Shown: positions 1 to 10,975, numbered from the stretch's first letter. The stretch is 64,000 nucleotides of DNA from Nematopogon swammerdamellus (GCA_946902875.1 OX336353.1:17125151-17189150), one strand, 5' to 3'. Numbers and translations: made by a program. The notes: generated by a model from the sequence alone, not told the origin.

Positions 1-150
1 GTGCTGCAAGTACTCTAGTAAATCGCAGCACAAAACCTAATTCTTTCTCTGTATTTTATTCCTCATTTTACTGGTTGACTGGAAAAAATCACTTGTAGTG
101 ATAAATCCGCTTTTGCGCACTCCTGTATTTCTTCTTTCTTGTCGTGTACT
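1..150. repeat. Repeat fragments: Rep-D end and LINE 3'-tail
   Basis: Positions 1-40 match the tail of a dispersed family (Rep-D here; see 10026-10350), in reverse orientation. Positions 45-150 match a retroelement 3'-tail seen again at 54240-54425 and 52772-52905, with shared words such as GGTTGACTGGA and CACTTGTAGTGATAA. No coding potential is visible. Confidence 0.55.
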
Positions 151-164
151 CCGTAGTTACCCCA

Positions 165-478
165 TACGGATTGCTAAGCTTGCTGCGTATGTCTGTCTAT
201 CTTCGGAACCGTAATAGCTAGCCGGTTGAAATTTTCACAAAGTATGGGTTATTTTGGTGGATATAAAATCCAAAGAGTTTGTATTACGTCGAGCGCAGCG
301 ACGTAATACAAACTCTTTGATAAAATCAAATAATAAAAAAAAGAAAATGTGAAAAATTAAAGGATTCGTGAAAAAAAAACGTTTCTCGTATGGGGACCCC
401 CATACGAGAAATGATTTTTTTTTCAACTTTTTTTTGTAGTGCGGTGCGCGAGTCCGACTCGTACTTGGCCGTTTTTTT
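165..478 (-). repeat. Rep-A relative (reverse), interrupted by a hairpin
   Basis: Rep-A is the name used here for the common lepidopteran dispersed repeat that starts GGCCAAGTGCGAGTCG and ends in a run of CAGA/GTCT units plus GGATACGGAACCCT. This reverse copy keeps both ends: the CATACGGA...GTCTGTCTATC end and GTCCGACTCGTACTTGGCC. Its middle carries a perfect 21-bp hairpin (271-319) and a near-perfect 30-bp palindrome around 384-413. Confidence 0.65.
271..319. repeat. Perfect 21-bp inverted repeat (hairpin)
   Basis: Arms 271-291 and 299-319 are exact reverse complements separated by a 7-base loop (AGCGCAG). The sequence is absent from other Rep-A copies in this window, so it is either an insertion or a private palindrome. 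Confidence 0.8.
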
Positions 479-824
479 TTCCTTATCTAAAGTTATATAA
501 TTCTATAAATAATGTTTTTTGTCAAACGCGAAAAGCTGCCTCTTATCTTACATTTGAAATTCGCGAAATTCGTAAAGTTTTGTATTAATCTCGTCTTTCA
601 CGAGCTCCTCAGAGTAGTTCAACTTTAACTCTATCATCAAAGTACTTAATTAATGAAATACAAACAGACAAACACAAGTTGGAGCACTCGCGCTGTGCTG
701 ACTGCGCTGATAGGGTAACCGTTTATAATTCCTTGAAAGCAGGACGAGCATAAAAAGCCTAAACTTTTGGGGCAAAACTCCGGACATGAAGGAAAATGCG
801 AATTTTTCATCTATACTGTAAGTT

Positions 825-1097
825 TCGGACCGTGGTTCGGATTCCACGTAAAACTGTAGGTCCCTTCCCTTTTTACCTTACTAGGTGGTAGGGTTTATCA
901 CGCCCGGCTTGGTACCACCGCACTGAATGAAACTTCGATCGAAACGGCTATGTAAATAGTTTGTGTTTTCCGTCCAGTGTGGCCGACATGAAATGAAGGG
1001 AAGCACTTACATGACACCTAGTTCACCCGGTGTTATGGGCTGACATCACGGATGTTGTAGGTGATGTAGCCAACCGTGTCAGTTTCCATAAAAATAA
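825..1097 (+). repeat. SINE-5S family copy, 5'-truncated
   Basis: The copy begins in the B-box-like GTGGTTCGGATTCCAC, continues through the family body and ends in the A-rich tail after GTGTCAGTTTCCAT. The tRNA/5S head is missing. See 30578-30958 for a full-length copy. Confidence 0.75.
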
Positions 1098-1098
1098 A

Positions 1099-1489
1099 AA
1101 ACGGCCAAGTGCGAGTCGAACTCGCGCACCTAGGGTTCCGTATCGCCATGTCATGACCAGCGCCACTCACGCCATCTAGATGGCGTGTTATGGAATGCTT
1201 CATATTAGTTAAATGTCATGATTAGTTAAAATGCTTCATAATCTATTCGGTAGATGGCGCGCGCGCATACATTTTTTGGTTTATTCTATGGGAACCCCCG
1301 TGAATTTTACTTTTTCTTATTTGTATTATTTGTTGTTATATCGGCCGTAATAACACATATTCTGTGAACATTTCAACGGGCTACCTATTACGGTTCAAGA
1401 GATACAGCCCTCGGACAGACAGACAGACAGACGGCGGCGGCGCGGCGTAGGCTTAGTAATAGGGTCCCGTACCGGATACGGAACCCTAA
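1099..1489 (+). repeat. Rep-A full-length copy
   Basis: The copy runs from CGGCCAAGTGCGAGTCG to GGATACGGAACCCTAA, about 390 bp. Inner inverted ends AGGGTTCCGTATC / GGATACGGAACCCT are visible, as is an internal CAGA-type run. It has no ORF. The family is non-autonomous, and I cannot assign its class from sequence alone. Confidence 0.75.
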
Positions 1490-1756
1490 CAAGTGCGTCC
1501 CAAGACTCAGTGGCCGATGGGTATCTATACCCTCACTACATAATAGAAAGCACCACAATGTGTTCGCGAGAATATTCTAACATTTTCTCTGTCCGCCTGG
1601 TGGTGTTACTAGCAGACAGAATGTCTGTGGTTTATGACTATAGGATCGTAAACACAAGTGTTGGTGCTTCAGTTGGGGATCTTTTAGCCATCAAATGCAC
1701 CTTACTTCGTGTTGCGGTCAGAGGCTTTATTTTGTTTTGATTTTTTATTATTTTTA

Positions 1757-1972
1757 GGGTTCTGTACCGTCTACTATTTAGTAAAAGCCTACGCCCCGCC
1801 TTCCTTGTGTCTGCTGTATCTTTGAGCTGTAACCGGTTGAATTTTTCACAGAATAATATGTGCTAAAATAAAATAAAATAAAAATTAAATATCGGATATC
1901 CGAATAAATAATAAAAAAAAAATACAAGAAGTAAAAAAATGAAGCGGGGTCTCCATACAAGAAACGTGTTTT
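1757..1972 (-). repeat. Rep-A relative, reverse and diverged
   Basis: It starts with AGGGTTCTGTACCGTC and carries the ATTTTTCACAGAATAA and GGGGTCTCCATACAAGAAAC segments typical of reverse Rep-A copies. An (AAATA)n-like stretch lies in the middle. Confidence 0.55.
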
Positions 1973-2085
1973 TAAAGGTTTTTGTTTTTTTTTTCTCTAT
2001 CGTAAAATGCTAATACATACAAGAGTCAAACTTAGTGTGATTATATTTTTAAATTCATATCAAATAGATCAAAAAGAAGAAATTA

Positions 2086-2235
2086 CGTAAGAAAGAAGGC
2101 CGAGTTGCGTTCTGATAAAATGATAAACCTTCTCGATGAAAGTAAGTGAATAAGAGCGAGGCCGAAGGCCGAGCTGCGTTCAGGTAAACAAAAAAACTTC
2201 TCTATGAAAGTAAGTAACTGAGGGCGAGGCCCGTT
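2086..2235 (+). repeat. Two units of the 'GGCCGAAGGCCGAGCTGCG' repeat
   Basis: Two roughly 65-bp units contain GGCCGAGCTGCGTTCAGG plus AAAGTAAGTAA. The same unit builds the arms of the foldback element at 24224-25621. Confidence 0.7.
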
Positions 2236-2486
2236 TTATTTCTGCGCGCGGAACAATTCGGTTTGTATGAAACCCACATCTTAGCGGACCCGGAACTGAA
2301 TTGTGTCACGTGTTGTTAAATGTGCTTCTACTAAGTTTCATCGAATTCGGATGATCGATTTAAGATTAAAAAGGAACATATATACAGAACAGATTTCTAA
2401 AATCGGCAATTTAGTTTTAGCATCATACCTACATAGAGTCTACAAACGCGGTATCTCATAAAACAAAGTATTGTTTATTAATTATT

Positions 2487-2625
2487 TAGCATCTATTGGC
2501 AGTACACTGCGCTCAGATTTGTCATATTTACATTGTAACATTCCGCCAGTTCGATTACCACAGCGAAGAAGAACTGACAAGAAACTTCACTGTAAATTTT
2601 TTCAATGTCCACTTAGTCTATCCAA
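2487..2625 (+). repeat. Dispersed repeat, second copy inverted near 37860
   Basis: The segment with CACTGCGCTCAGATTTGTCA and GAACTGACAAGAAACTTCAC recurs in reverse complement at about 37860-37985. It probably comes from a retroelement 3' region. I recognise no protein. Confidence 0.5.
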
Positions 2626-2844
2626 AAATGTTTGCCACTGCCTATACACGCATGTGCTGATCTGTGACATGCAGCAAGTCATGATGACAAAGTGAAAATA
2701 TTTTTACTATGAAATTGTATGAACTACTGGTTTCTGTCACAAACCACCACATGTCGTTATCGCATAACTAATTACATTCATATCGCATCATTAATTATAT
2801 TTATTTATCATGTGATTCTGACAACTTAATAAATAATAATTTTT

Positions 2845-2990
2845 CATATTACCACCTAGTAATATAGGAAGGGAGTCATATCCCTTAGTCACCTTTTACG
2901 ACATACACGGGGAGAGATGCAGTGGGGCTATTCCTTTAAAGTACCGCCCCCACACGGTACAGTGTCGCGGGGTACTGATAGTTCAATCCA
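2845..2990 (-). repeat. SINE-5S / Rep-D junction copy
   Basis: The SINE-body fragment ACCACCTAGTAATAT joins directly to the Rep-D segment TCATATCCCTTAGTC. The same junction recurs at about 55125-55165, so the fused unit was probably copied as one element. Confidence 0.6.
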
Positions 2991-3110
2991 CGAAGACGCG
3001 CCCCACTCTTCCTCCTAATCGCTTATAGTGCAAGTGTGTTAGTTCTATCGTTCGTAATCGTTACACACCACTACGATTATGTATGAGTGCACAGTGCACA
3101 CGGACACTAA

Positions 3111-3531
3111 TGCCCGAGTGACACGAGGCCAGTTTTTCAAGCCAGGACAGTACGCTAGTGCTAGTAAGCTAGCAAGCTAGTAAAACTAGCTTCGTGTAGA
3201 CGTATTTTGAAGCCAGTAAGCTAGTAAGCTAGTGTCCCAAGCCAGGCCAGTTTTAATAGGATGGGGTTCTATTTTTCAAGCCAGCAGCGCCCCCCCACCA
3301 TCTACTTACTGTACTGGCTTTGCGTACTAGCTTCGTGTAGACAACGAAGCCAGTACAGCAGCGCTCAAGCCAGTATAGAGTGACCACGTGTTTCGCGTTT
3401 TGCACAATCACTGGAATGATTCTGGCCTGAAATTTACTAGCTTCGTGTAAACAACTGCTAGCATAGTGCCATGCCAGGACCTACTAGCTTGCTGTCCTGG
3501 CTTGAAAAACTAGCCTCGTGTCACCCGGGCA
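3111..3531. mobile_element. MITE with ~40-bp TIRs
   Basis: The left end starts TGCCCGAGTGACACGAGG and the right end is its near-perfect reverse complement over about 40 bp. The element is 421 bp and has no ORF. Internally it repeats ACTAGCTTCGTGTAGAC and GCTAGTAAGCTAG motifs. TAA flanks both sides (3108-3110, 3532-3534), a possible 3-bp target duplication; that size suits PIF/Harbinger, which is inference only. Confidence 0.75.
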
Positions 3532-3572
3532 TAAGATGAATTGGCCAATCACGAGAGAGCGTCACGTGTTAA

Positions 3573-3637
3573 CTATCATCATCATCATCAGCCTGTATCG
3601 GTCCACTGCTGGACATATGCCTCTCCCAAGGCACGCT
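3573..3637 (-). repeat. RTE-type LINE 3' tail
   Basis: ATCATCATCATCAGCCTGTA followed by GTCCACTGCTGGACATATGC is the usual reverse-complement end of lepidopteran RTE elements (C-terminus, stop and GAT-rich tail). Confidence 0.75.
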
Positions 3638-3843
3638 ATATGTGTTAACTATGCTCGGGTCAAACGCTCCGCACCCCGCACAAAAAGCAGTAGGGCGCGT
3701 CTTCGTGGATTGAATTATCCTGATGTATCCATGCTAAAGCTTGGTTTACACCGCCGATAACAGTGTTCGTAACAATTTTCAACAAATGTTTCATCGCATA
3801 TGGCAAAAAAACATGTCACATTATAAATTCTGTTCCTAGCACA

Positions 3844-4131
3844 GAGCATCAAATGCGCGCGCCCCTCCTAGAGGCGCCCTAAGCTCGATTTCTCTACAAC
3901 GCCGTTGAAGCCTGTGGGCGTGGCCTATGACTTACGTATGTGTGTTGTGCGTGTGCATTTGTTTTGTGCGTGTGCCTAACTTGCTCCTCTTTGTGTGTAG
4001 TGTCGATACTAGCACACACACACACACACACATACGAAGCGCTAGCAGCACTGGGTGTAGTTTTTGGGTTTCAAATATTATCGCTTAGGGCGTCTCTAGT
4101 AGGGGGCGCGCGCGGTAGGTATTTGATGCTC
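3844..4131. mobile_element. MITE with ~40-bp TIRs
   Basis: GAGCATCAAATGCGCGCGCC at the left is mirrored at the right (GGGCGCGCGCGGTAGG...ATTTGATGCTC), with CGCCCTAAGC closing the repeats. The element is 288 bp and non-coding, and contains a (CA)n tract near 4014-4032. It has GT-rich composition. Confidence 0.7.
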
Positions 4132-4235
4132 GGTGGTTCCTAGTATCAAGATCAAAGCACATAGAAATTGGCATAATACCAAAGCGGTGAAATAAAAAGG
4201 TCCTCTTGTTCACCTAGGGTGCGGGGGCCGCACAC

Positions 4236-4283
4236 GAGCAAACATAGTCCTCCCGCAGTGCGGGACCCGCACTATGTTTGCTC
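4236..4283. repeat. Hairpin with 12-bp perfect arms
   Basis: GAGCAAACATAG (4236-4247) pairs with CTATGTTTGCTC (4272-4283). The intervening CGCAGTGCGG can also fold. Context is non-coding. Confidence 0.65.
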
Positions 4284-4319
4284 ATAAGCGGCTTCCGTTC
4301 GAGCTCTTCGAGCACCTGT

Positions 4320-4432
4320 CTATCACCCCGGAGTAGATGGAAGAGAATAAGTGGAAGACCGCGGTGTCGTGTCGTGCCTCGGGGGAGACCTACGTCCAGC
4401 AGTGAACCGATACGGTTTATGATGATGAATTA
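4320..4432 (+). repeat. RTE-type LINE 3' end fragment
   Basis: GGGGGAGACCTACGTCCAGC followed by AGTGAACCGATACGGTTTATGATGATG resembles the RTE C-terminal motif with its ATG-rich tail. It is degenerate. Confidence 0.55.
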
Positions 4433-4565
4433 AAAAGAGAGACTGTCGAAAAAAAGGCACACTGCAGAATTGTGTTTACACTCAAAAGGATAACCATATT
4501 GTCTACACTTGCTTGCTTTTTTATTTACTTTCCGCCACTCACCTAGCAGTGATCATACCCCAAAA

Positions 4566-5031
4566 GTTAGGTTAGGTTAGCTTAGGTTAGAAATAGGTTA
4601 GGTTAGGTGAGATTAGGTTAGAAATAGGTTAGGTTAGAAATAGGTTAGGTTAGGTTAGAAATAGGTTAAGTTAGGTTAGAAATAGGTTAGGTTAGGTTAG
4701 GTTAGGTTAGAAATAGGTTAGGTTAGGTTAGAAATAGGTTAGGTTAGGTTAGAAATAGGTTAGGTTAGGTTAGAAATAGGTTAGGTTAGGTTAGAAATAG
4801 GTTAGGTTAGGTTAGAAATAGGTTAGGTTAGAAATATATTAGGTTAGAAATAGGTTACGTTAGGTTAGAAATAGGTTAGGTTAGGTTTGAAATAGGTTAG
4901 GTTAGAAATATGTTAGGTTGGGTTAGGTTAGAAATAGGTTAGGTTAGAAATAGGTTAGGATAGAAATAGGTTGGGTTAGTTTAAAAATAGGTTAGGTTAG
5001 GTTAGAAATAGGTTAGGTTAGGTTATGGTTA
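4566..5031 (+). repeat. Degenerate TTAGG array (interstitial telomere-like)
   Basis: About 465 bp consist of TTAGG units, the insect telomeric motif, in a loose higher-order unit of two or three TTAGG plus TTAGAAATAGG (period about 16-21 bp). Units vary by single substitutions. Established knowledge: Lepidoptera use (TTAGG)n at telomeres. Inference: this is an interstitial telomere-like block or a satellite derived from one. Confidence 0.8.
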
Positions 5032-5392
5032 ACTTACTCCATGACCATACCTTAGAGATTTATTATTAGTATTGATGATAATACCTACACTGCAACAATT
5101 CATTCTCGTGCGAGTCTGTCCTGTGACTTACAACATCGTGGTACATACAAACTTCTTATACGTTAAATAAGTTCGAACAGCATCCAGCGAGCAGAGAGCT
5201 GGTCAAAGGAAGAAGGAAAGTCGGTAGGTAGTTTCTTAATCGGATCACTGTTTAAACCCTAGTCCGTTGTGCAACTTGTGCATCTGGAAAGTTACTAGAA
5301 GCTATGCGAAGGTCTATCTCGTAAGTAACTGAGTCGACTTCAGCCACTAACATTCACTTTTGTGCATTCGAGAACTAAAAAATAATAACCCC

Positions 5393-5690
5393 CACTGCAT
5401 CTCTCTCTCTCTCTCTCTCTCTACGGAATAAGGAAGAGATGCCGTGCTTAAGAGCGACAAGATACCCACCTCTCACCTTGGCACGGTCCTTCCAACGAGT
5501 CATTCGAGTGGGTCTTCCTGCATTACTTGCTTGATAAGTTATCTTGTGCTAAATACATTGCTAAACGTGGCGGTCGGTGTTGTGCTGTAATTTACAAGAG
5601 TACTTGCAGCACAACACCGATTACTCTGCATACCCAGTTTGTCGGAATACAGCGGGTGGTATGTATGTATGTATCAAATCTAGCGAAGAT
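5393..5690 (+). repeat. Rep-D copy with a (CT)n expansion
   Basis: The copy opens CCCCACTGCATCTCTC, carries CTCACCTTGGCACGGTCCTT and ends with GTCGGAATACAGCGGG. At 5399-5422 the family's CATCTCTCCCCGTG has become a pure CT run. Confidence 0.7.
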
Positions 5691-5805
5691 CATGGATGGT
5701 GAGACGAATATCCGATTCAGTTAAATCATCGTGTGACGTCACATCGTCTTTCGCAGCCGCCCTAGAAAGTTCCGATATAGACGGACTCATGATAGAGAAT
5801 ACCTT

Positions 5806-6640
5806 TAGACTTTAAGTCCGTCTTTTGTCACTTTTTATTGTGCAATAAATCATATCTTCATTTCATTCATTTCATTTCATTACATAATATTAAAACGGAA
5901 CAGAATATGCGTTTCCGTTAGACAAACTCCTCTATCCTTTTAAATTGTTTGCCCATACGTAGGGCTGCGTTCATTTGTGTTGTTATATGAGTTGTTTTTG
6001 AATGACGAAAAAAATAAATCATTTCATTTCCTTTCAATACTGGAATCGAATAGAGTCGACTCCTATCGCTCTAGTAGGTAGACCCCGAGCGGCGGCGGCG
6101 TAGAGACGTTGAAAGAAAACGCGGAAGAAGTTTTATGTGTTCTTCCGTCAGTTGTTCCGGTTCCGGTCCATGGCCGAGCGCCAAATATGTTAACCAGCCG
6201 CAGACCGTCTACACCGTGGACACTTTTTACATTCTCTATACCTACTACGTGACCGCTGCTGCTATAGTAAAGCTGCTGTGGTAAAGCTCTCCATCCACTC
6301 AATAATATATCAAATCGAATAAAAATATTATATTACCGCTTGGGGCCGGTACTTAAAAAAATTGCCTCACTGCATCTCCCCGTGCATGTCGTGAAAGTCC
6401 GTCTTTTGTCCCTTTTTATTGTGCAATAATCATATCGAAATTTCATTCGTTTCATTTCATTACATAACATTAAAACGGAACAGAATATGCGTTTCCGTTA
6501 GACAAACCCCTCTATCATTTTAAATTGTTTGCCCGTCTGTACGTAGGGCTCACTTTTCGTCACATATATGCATTCATTTGTCTAGTTATGTCAGTTGTTG
6601 TTGTATGACAAAAAAAATCAATAATTTCATTTCAATACTA
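5806..6640 (+). repeat. Two direct copies of a LINE 3'-tail
   Basis: Segments 5806-6035 and 6394-6640 share GTCCGTCTTTTGTC, a TTTTTATTGTGCAATAA signal and GCGTTTCCGTTAGACAAAC. They look like two 3'-tail copies of one retroelement, possibly the family of the RT fragment at 7003-7132, whose downstream sequence also reads TAGGTTTCCGTTATATACAA. The DNA between (6036-6393) shows nothing recognisable. Confidence 0.6.
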
Positions 6641-6664
6641 AGATATTGCGATGTCCCTGTACAC

Positions 6665-6994
6665 CAGTCCTGGATTTCCCATTAGACCGTATAGGCCGCA
6701 GCCTAGGGGCGGCAGACTTCAGGGGGCGGCAAATTTCCAAAGGCGCTATAGAATATTACAAGTAACACTTGCGCTTTGGTATGGTGTAAGCCGTCAAGTT
6801 CATGCGCGATTTATGGACGCAATACTCTAGCAAGTCACGTTGTAGATAGTTTTCTATTAAATGCTAAATATCATTTGGGTAAAAGTTTTAAGTCCCCATT
6901 GCGACTTAGTAGTACTCCTATTCTATGCTATTCATGTTTTGCGCGGGCGAAAGTCAACTGGCCTATACTTAAGAACAGTGCAAGTCCGGCACTG
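6665..6994. mobile_element. hAT-like MITE with perfect 8-bp TSD
   Basis: The ends are CAGTCCTGGATTT and, inverted, AAGTCCGGCACTG. CTGTACAC flanks the element exactly on both sides (6657-6664, 6995-7002). The 330-bp interior has no usable ORF. Short CAGT-type ends with 8-bp duplications are diagnostic of the hAT superfamily. Confidence 0.85.
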
Positions 6995-7002
6995 CTGTAC
7001 AC

Positions 7003-7132
7003 TGCTCCAGGAGAACAATGTTCGCTCGAGTTCCTGAGGCAGCGTATCAGTCTGGCCATCCAGCGAGGCAACGCCGCCGCTAGCGTCCTCGGAACAGTGC
7101 CTACATCGTCCCACCTGGAGGAGGGTTATTAG
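7003..7132 (+). pseudogene. Retroelement polyprotein C-terminal fragment
   Basis: The frame reads FLRQRISLAIQRGNAA, then VLGT, and ends at TAA (7130-7132). The 'QRISLAIQRGNAASVLGT' motif is the C-terminus of a reverse-transcriptase-bearing element common in invertebrate genomes. Other pieces lie at 24650-25085 and 35720-35855. The hAT element at 6665-6994 inserted just upstream. Confidence 0.7.
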
Positions 7133-8826
7133 GTTTTTTATAGGTTTCCGTTATATACAAACTCCTCTATCCTTTTTAAATTGTTTACCCACACCTAGTA
7201 GGAAGTGGGCTAGTGTGAGGGTAGTTACGCACAGCCCTTACTCGGTGAGGGGTTGTCAGGTCGGACACTTCTCTGATCTGTGGGTCGGACGTTGTTGGTG
7301 AGCACAAGTTGTGGATGGGGCACTTGGCTGCGTTCGAGAGAAGAGAGAAATGCGAGAGAGAGAAGTTAAGAAAGGAATTGAGATTTGGGTGAGGGAAAAA
7401 GTGAGGGGGAAAGAGAAAGAGGACTACTATATACGTAGAGATATATGTAGAGTTGCGTCCCTAAGACTTTTATTGGGATTTTCTGAGGTGTATATCTGCT
7501 ACATAGATTTTATTAGAAAACATATATTACGCAGTGTTAATGTAAAGCTTTTTAGCTACACATTACCTGTTTCTGATCTCAAAATGAATAGGGGCAAAAA
7601 AATGTTTTTTTATTTTCGATTTTTGTCACGGATTTTTTAGACAATCGACTTAATACTGATGAACCCCCATCGCTGATGTCGGTATTTTAATATTATTATA
7701 ATTTATTTATATTGTATTCATCTTGTATATATGTACCGAGTAATAGCCCATTAAGGTACCAAGACATAAAATATAACAACAGTTAAATTACAAATTAAAA
7801 GAACTAGTAGAGAGAGAACTAGTGGAGAGATCTCCATTCTATCACGGCCCTATCCTAGCCTCGGTACTGAGAGTGCGTTCCGAAACTCACCTCTTGTAAC
7901 TTGTCTGTCGCCTGTCATAGTCTATTAGGATCAGCTGTCAAAACGTCACTCGTGGAACTAGCTAGCGCCATCTCTGCGGAAATGTGAGAAGTTTAAGTGG
8001 TTGACGAATTGAAGCGAAGCGCGCTGCGAAATTCTGATGGAATATTTTTTAAGATTCCGTACCAAAATGGAAAAGGAACCCTTTAGTATCACTTCGTTGA
8101 CCGTATGTCCGTCCGTCTGCGTATCATTGAATTAGGCTAACTTTGCGGATATCAAAAATATGATTTTATAATTTTCTTAAATTACTAATTGTAAGGTAAT
8201 TTTATAAAGATATTCAAAACTACCTATGTTGAACTCTGATCTTGGAAAGTGCTAAGCCTAAAATTTTGAAAAAAATTAACATATAACTAGATTAGTCAAA
8301 ATTACAGAAAAAGTATAGCGAAAGTCATATTATTATATTATGAGTGTTTTGCGATACGGCGGCGAAAAACTGAACCACTGTCGTAGAAGTATTTTTTTCA
8401 TACTGCGTAATTATTTTAAACTTTTTTTATTTAAAAAAATCTAATAATAATAATTGTGTCGTACTTCTGATAGGTAGGTATGCTAATATACATAAAACCC
8501 AGCCGCGTGACCGGGATTCCTACCCTTACTATGGATAGTTTGTAGTTATTATAAATTAGCTCTAAACAAATGTGAATATTATGTATACCTATATAAAATA
8601 CGGAACCCTTAAAAATTACCAACTCAAGTTTACTAAAGAAGTATTCAAATAAATACAAACACAAAATTCGGCTTTCACTGACACAATCTGGCATATCTCG
8701 GGACGACGACGACGGGCCGTTTGTACCCACGGGCACCTATTAAATATTCTGTGCCACGGGTGCGCTCACAATAAATTCGGTTTCCAAAAATACCTACTGA
8801 GGTAAACAACACATTTTTATCTTAGA
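7133..8826. other. Non-coding, no gene seen
   Basis: It holds a LINE tail (7139-7205), a purine-rich low-complexity tract (about 7330-7425), AT-rich sequence and a diverged Rep-A-like piece near 8046-8140 (GATTCCGTACC, GTCCGTCCGTCTGC). The small ORFs here are low complexity and not convincing. Confidence 0.5.
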
Positions 8827-9468
8827 ACAAGCTGTGCCCGCGGCTCCGCCCGCTCTCATATTTCACTTCACTGCTAACCTCATAAGCTATTTAGCGTGAT
8901 AGTAAGTAGCCTATAGTTGATGGGACGAATCAAGCTATCCGTAGAATTTTGGTTTATTAAAATCGGTTCAGTGGTTCTCGAGTTATAAGCGGACAGACAG
9001 ACACTCAGACAGAAAGCAGACGTTGGATTTTATTATAGGTACAAGCTGTGCCCCCGGCTCCGCCCGCTCTCATATTTCACTTCACTGCTAACCTCATAAG
9101 CTATTTAGCGTGATAGTAAGTAGCCTATAGTTGATGGGAAGAATCAAGGTATCCGTAGAATTTTGGTTTATTAAAATCGGTTCAGTGGTTCTCGAGTTAT
9201 AAGCGGACAGACAGACACTCAGACAGAAAGCAGACGTTGGATTTTATTATAGGTACAAGCTGTGCCCGCCGCTCCGCCCGCTCTCATATTTCACTTCACT
9301 GCTAACCTCATAAGTTATTTAACGTGATAGTAAGTAGCCTATAGTTGATGGGAAGAATCAAGCTATCCGTAGAATTTTGTTTTATTAAAATCGGTTCAGT
9401 GGTTCTCGAGTTATAAGCGGACAGACAGACACTCAGACAGAAAGCAGACGTTGTATTTTAATATAGGT
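8827..9468 (+). repeat. Three tandem copies of a 214-bp RTE-like 3' unit
   Basis: Units start at 8827, 9041 and 9255, each opening ACAAGCTGTGCCC and closing CAGACGTT...TATAGGT. The unit is the common lepidopteran tail with AAAATCGGTTCAGTGGTTCT and AAGCGGACAGACAGACA. Copies differ by only a few bases. A single relative lies at 23262-23462. Confidence 0.85.
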
Positions 9469-10025
9469 AAGGAAGGATAGAATAGGAAAAATACTTTATT
9501 GCAGAGCAATAATAAAACAACAAAACGAGTAGAAAAACGCACAGCGAACAATAGACAGACAGACAGACAGACAAACACACAGTCACCAGGATGATCCCAT
9601 GATGGTTCCTATTTTAGCAATACTGCGACGGGACCCTAAAAAGGACATAATATCGAATTTCCATATATACTTGCTATATTGTTCTTAATTTCATGGTAAC
9701 TACTAGCGACCGTTGCACATTCAGTCAGTCGTTAACGTGACTTAAGTTATGTGGGACCGCCTCGCTTGTCCCACGGGCGCATTTGGAACGCTCCATGGAG
9801 GGTGTTTCGGAACGCTCCGCCGGCTTGCTACATAATGTATTAGACGGGTCCTTAAGTGGTCGGTATTGTCCGTAAGGGCGGATAGCCGGCTTTGATCTCG
9901 GCCTGTTGGTTGGAGGAATTAAGGGTGTACTTAGTATTCGAGTGGTTTGTCAAATCTTTAGATGATGAAAGTCTGAGGTCTGACCTTAGGCTAATTTAAA
10001 GACCCCTGTGTATTTGTTACTGTGT
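9469..10025. other. Non-coding spacer with LINE tail remnants
   Basis: AATACTTTATTGCAGAGC at about 9489-9506 matches a LINE 3'-tail also seen at 55800, followed by a CAGA run. The remainder shows no recognisable feature. Confidence 0.4.
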
Positions 10026-10350
10026 GAGGCCGCGTACTTAAAAAGAATATCCCCACTGCGTCTCTCCCCGTGCATGTCGTAAAAGGCGACTAAGGGATAA
10101 GGACGCGGTGCCGTGCTAAAGGGCGACAGGCTTGCCAACTCTCACCTTGGCACGGTCCTTCCACCGAGTTGTGCTGAATTATCTTCGTGCCTTACTTGCT
10201 GCTTGATAGTTATCTTGTCCGAATACTTTGCTAAACGTGGTGGTCGATGTTGTGTTGCAATTTTCCAGAGTTCTTGCAGCACAACACCGATTACTCTGCT
10301 TACCCTGATTGTCGGGATACAGCGTGTGTGGTATGTATGTATTTTCTCCC
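10026..10350 (+). repeat. Rep-D full-length copy
   Basis: It runs from the CCCCACTGCGTCTCTCCCCG end through CACCTTGGCACGGTCCTTCC, CAGCACAACACCGATTACTC and GTCGGGATACAGCG. It is non-coding and used here as the reference for the family. I see no clear TIRs or target duplication. Confidence 0.7.
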
Positions 10351-10384
10351 GGTTATGACGTAGGGATTTTGAAACGTGGACTCT

Positions 10385-10640
10385 GACGGCGGTCACTTTC
10401 GTCCAAAGGTTGGTGTTGGTAGCCCGCAGCGAGCAATGGAGCGAGCCATGCTGGGAATAACGCTACGTGATATGGTGCGTAACGAGGCAGTCCGCTGATG
10501 CACCAAATTAGTCGATATTGGACACCGGGTGGCTAAGCTCAAGCGGCAGTGGGCTGGGCACGTCAGCGGAAGAGACGACGACCTGTAGAGCAACCGTTTC
10601 CTGCGCTGACGATCGTGGACAGAAAAACGGAGTGTGAAAT
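10385..10640 (+). pseudogene. RTE-clade LINE C-terminal fragment
   Basis: The frame reads QRAMERAMLGITLRD, then VRNEAVR, a stop, and QWAGHVSGRDDD. This is the conserved C-terminal part of RTE reverse transcriptases. It is broken by stops. A second fragment is at 32440-32800. Confidence 0.75.
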
Positions 10641-10659
10641 TACGATACTTTTTAAATTT

Positions 10660-10900
10660 TTATTTTTATTGTTATATCCGCCATAATAATCAAAAAAATC
10701 CATCCAAATTTCAGCCGGCTAGCTATACGGTTCTAAAGATACAGCAGTAGAGTAGGACAGACAGACTGACAGACATACAGACTGACAAACAGACGGCGTA
10801 GGCTTAGTAATAGGCTTAAAAAGGTCGCCCGGAGTTCATGGATGGGAAGAGCGAAAGAATGCTATGTCCAGCAGTAAACTGAAATGGGCTGATACGAGAT
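10660..10900 (+). repeat. Rep-A-like segment then RTE tail
   Basis: 10666-10815 keeps Rep-A features (TTGTTATATCCGCCATAATA, CAGA run, GCGTAGGCTTAGTAATAGG). 10820-10900 (GCTATGTCCAGCAGTAAACT) looks like the tail of the RTE fragment at 10385, so the Rep-A piece interrupts that LINE. Confidence 0.55.
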
Positions 10901-10975
10901 ACGAGTACCTGTCGCAGGAAAATGCACACAAAACTGATGCAAATAATAAGTTTATGAAACTCGAGTTATCACCAG

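Noticed and set aside
7311..7640. 109-codon frame, KEKE-type
   Set aside because: Encoded by a purine-rich low-complexity tract, no domain and no splice context.
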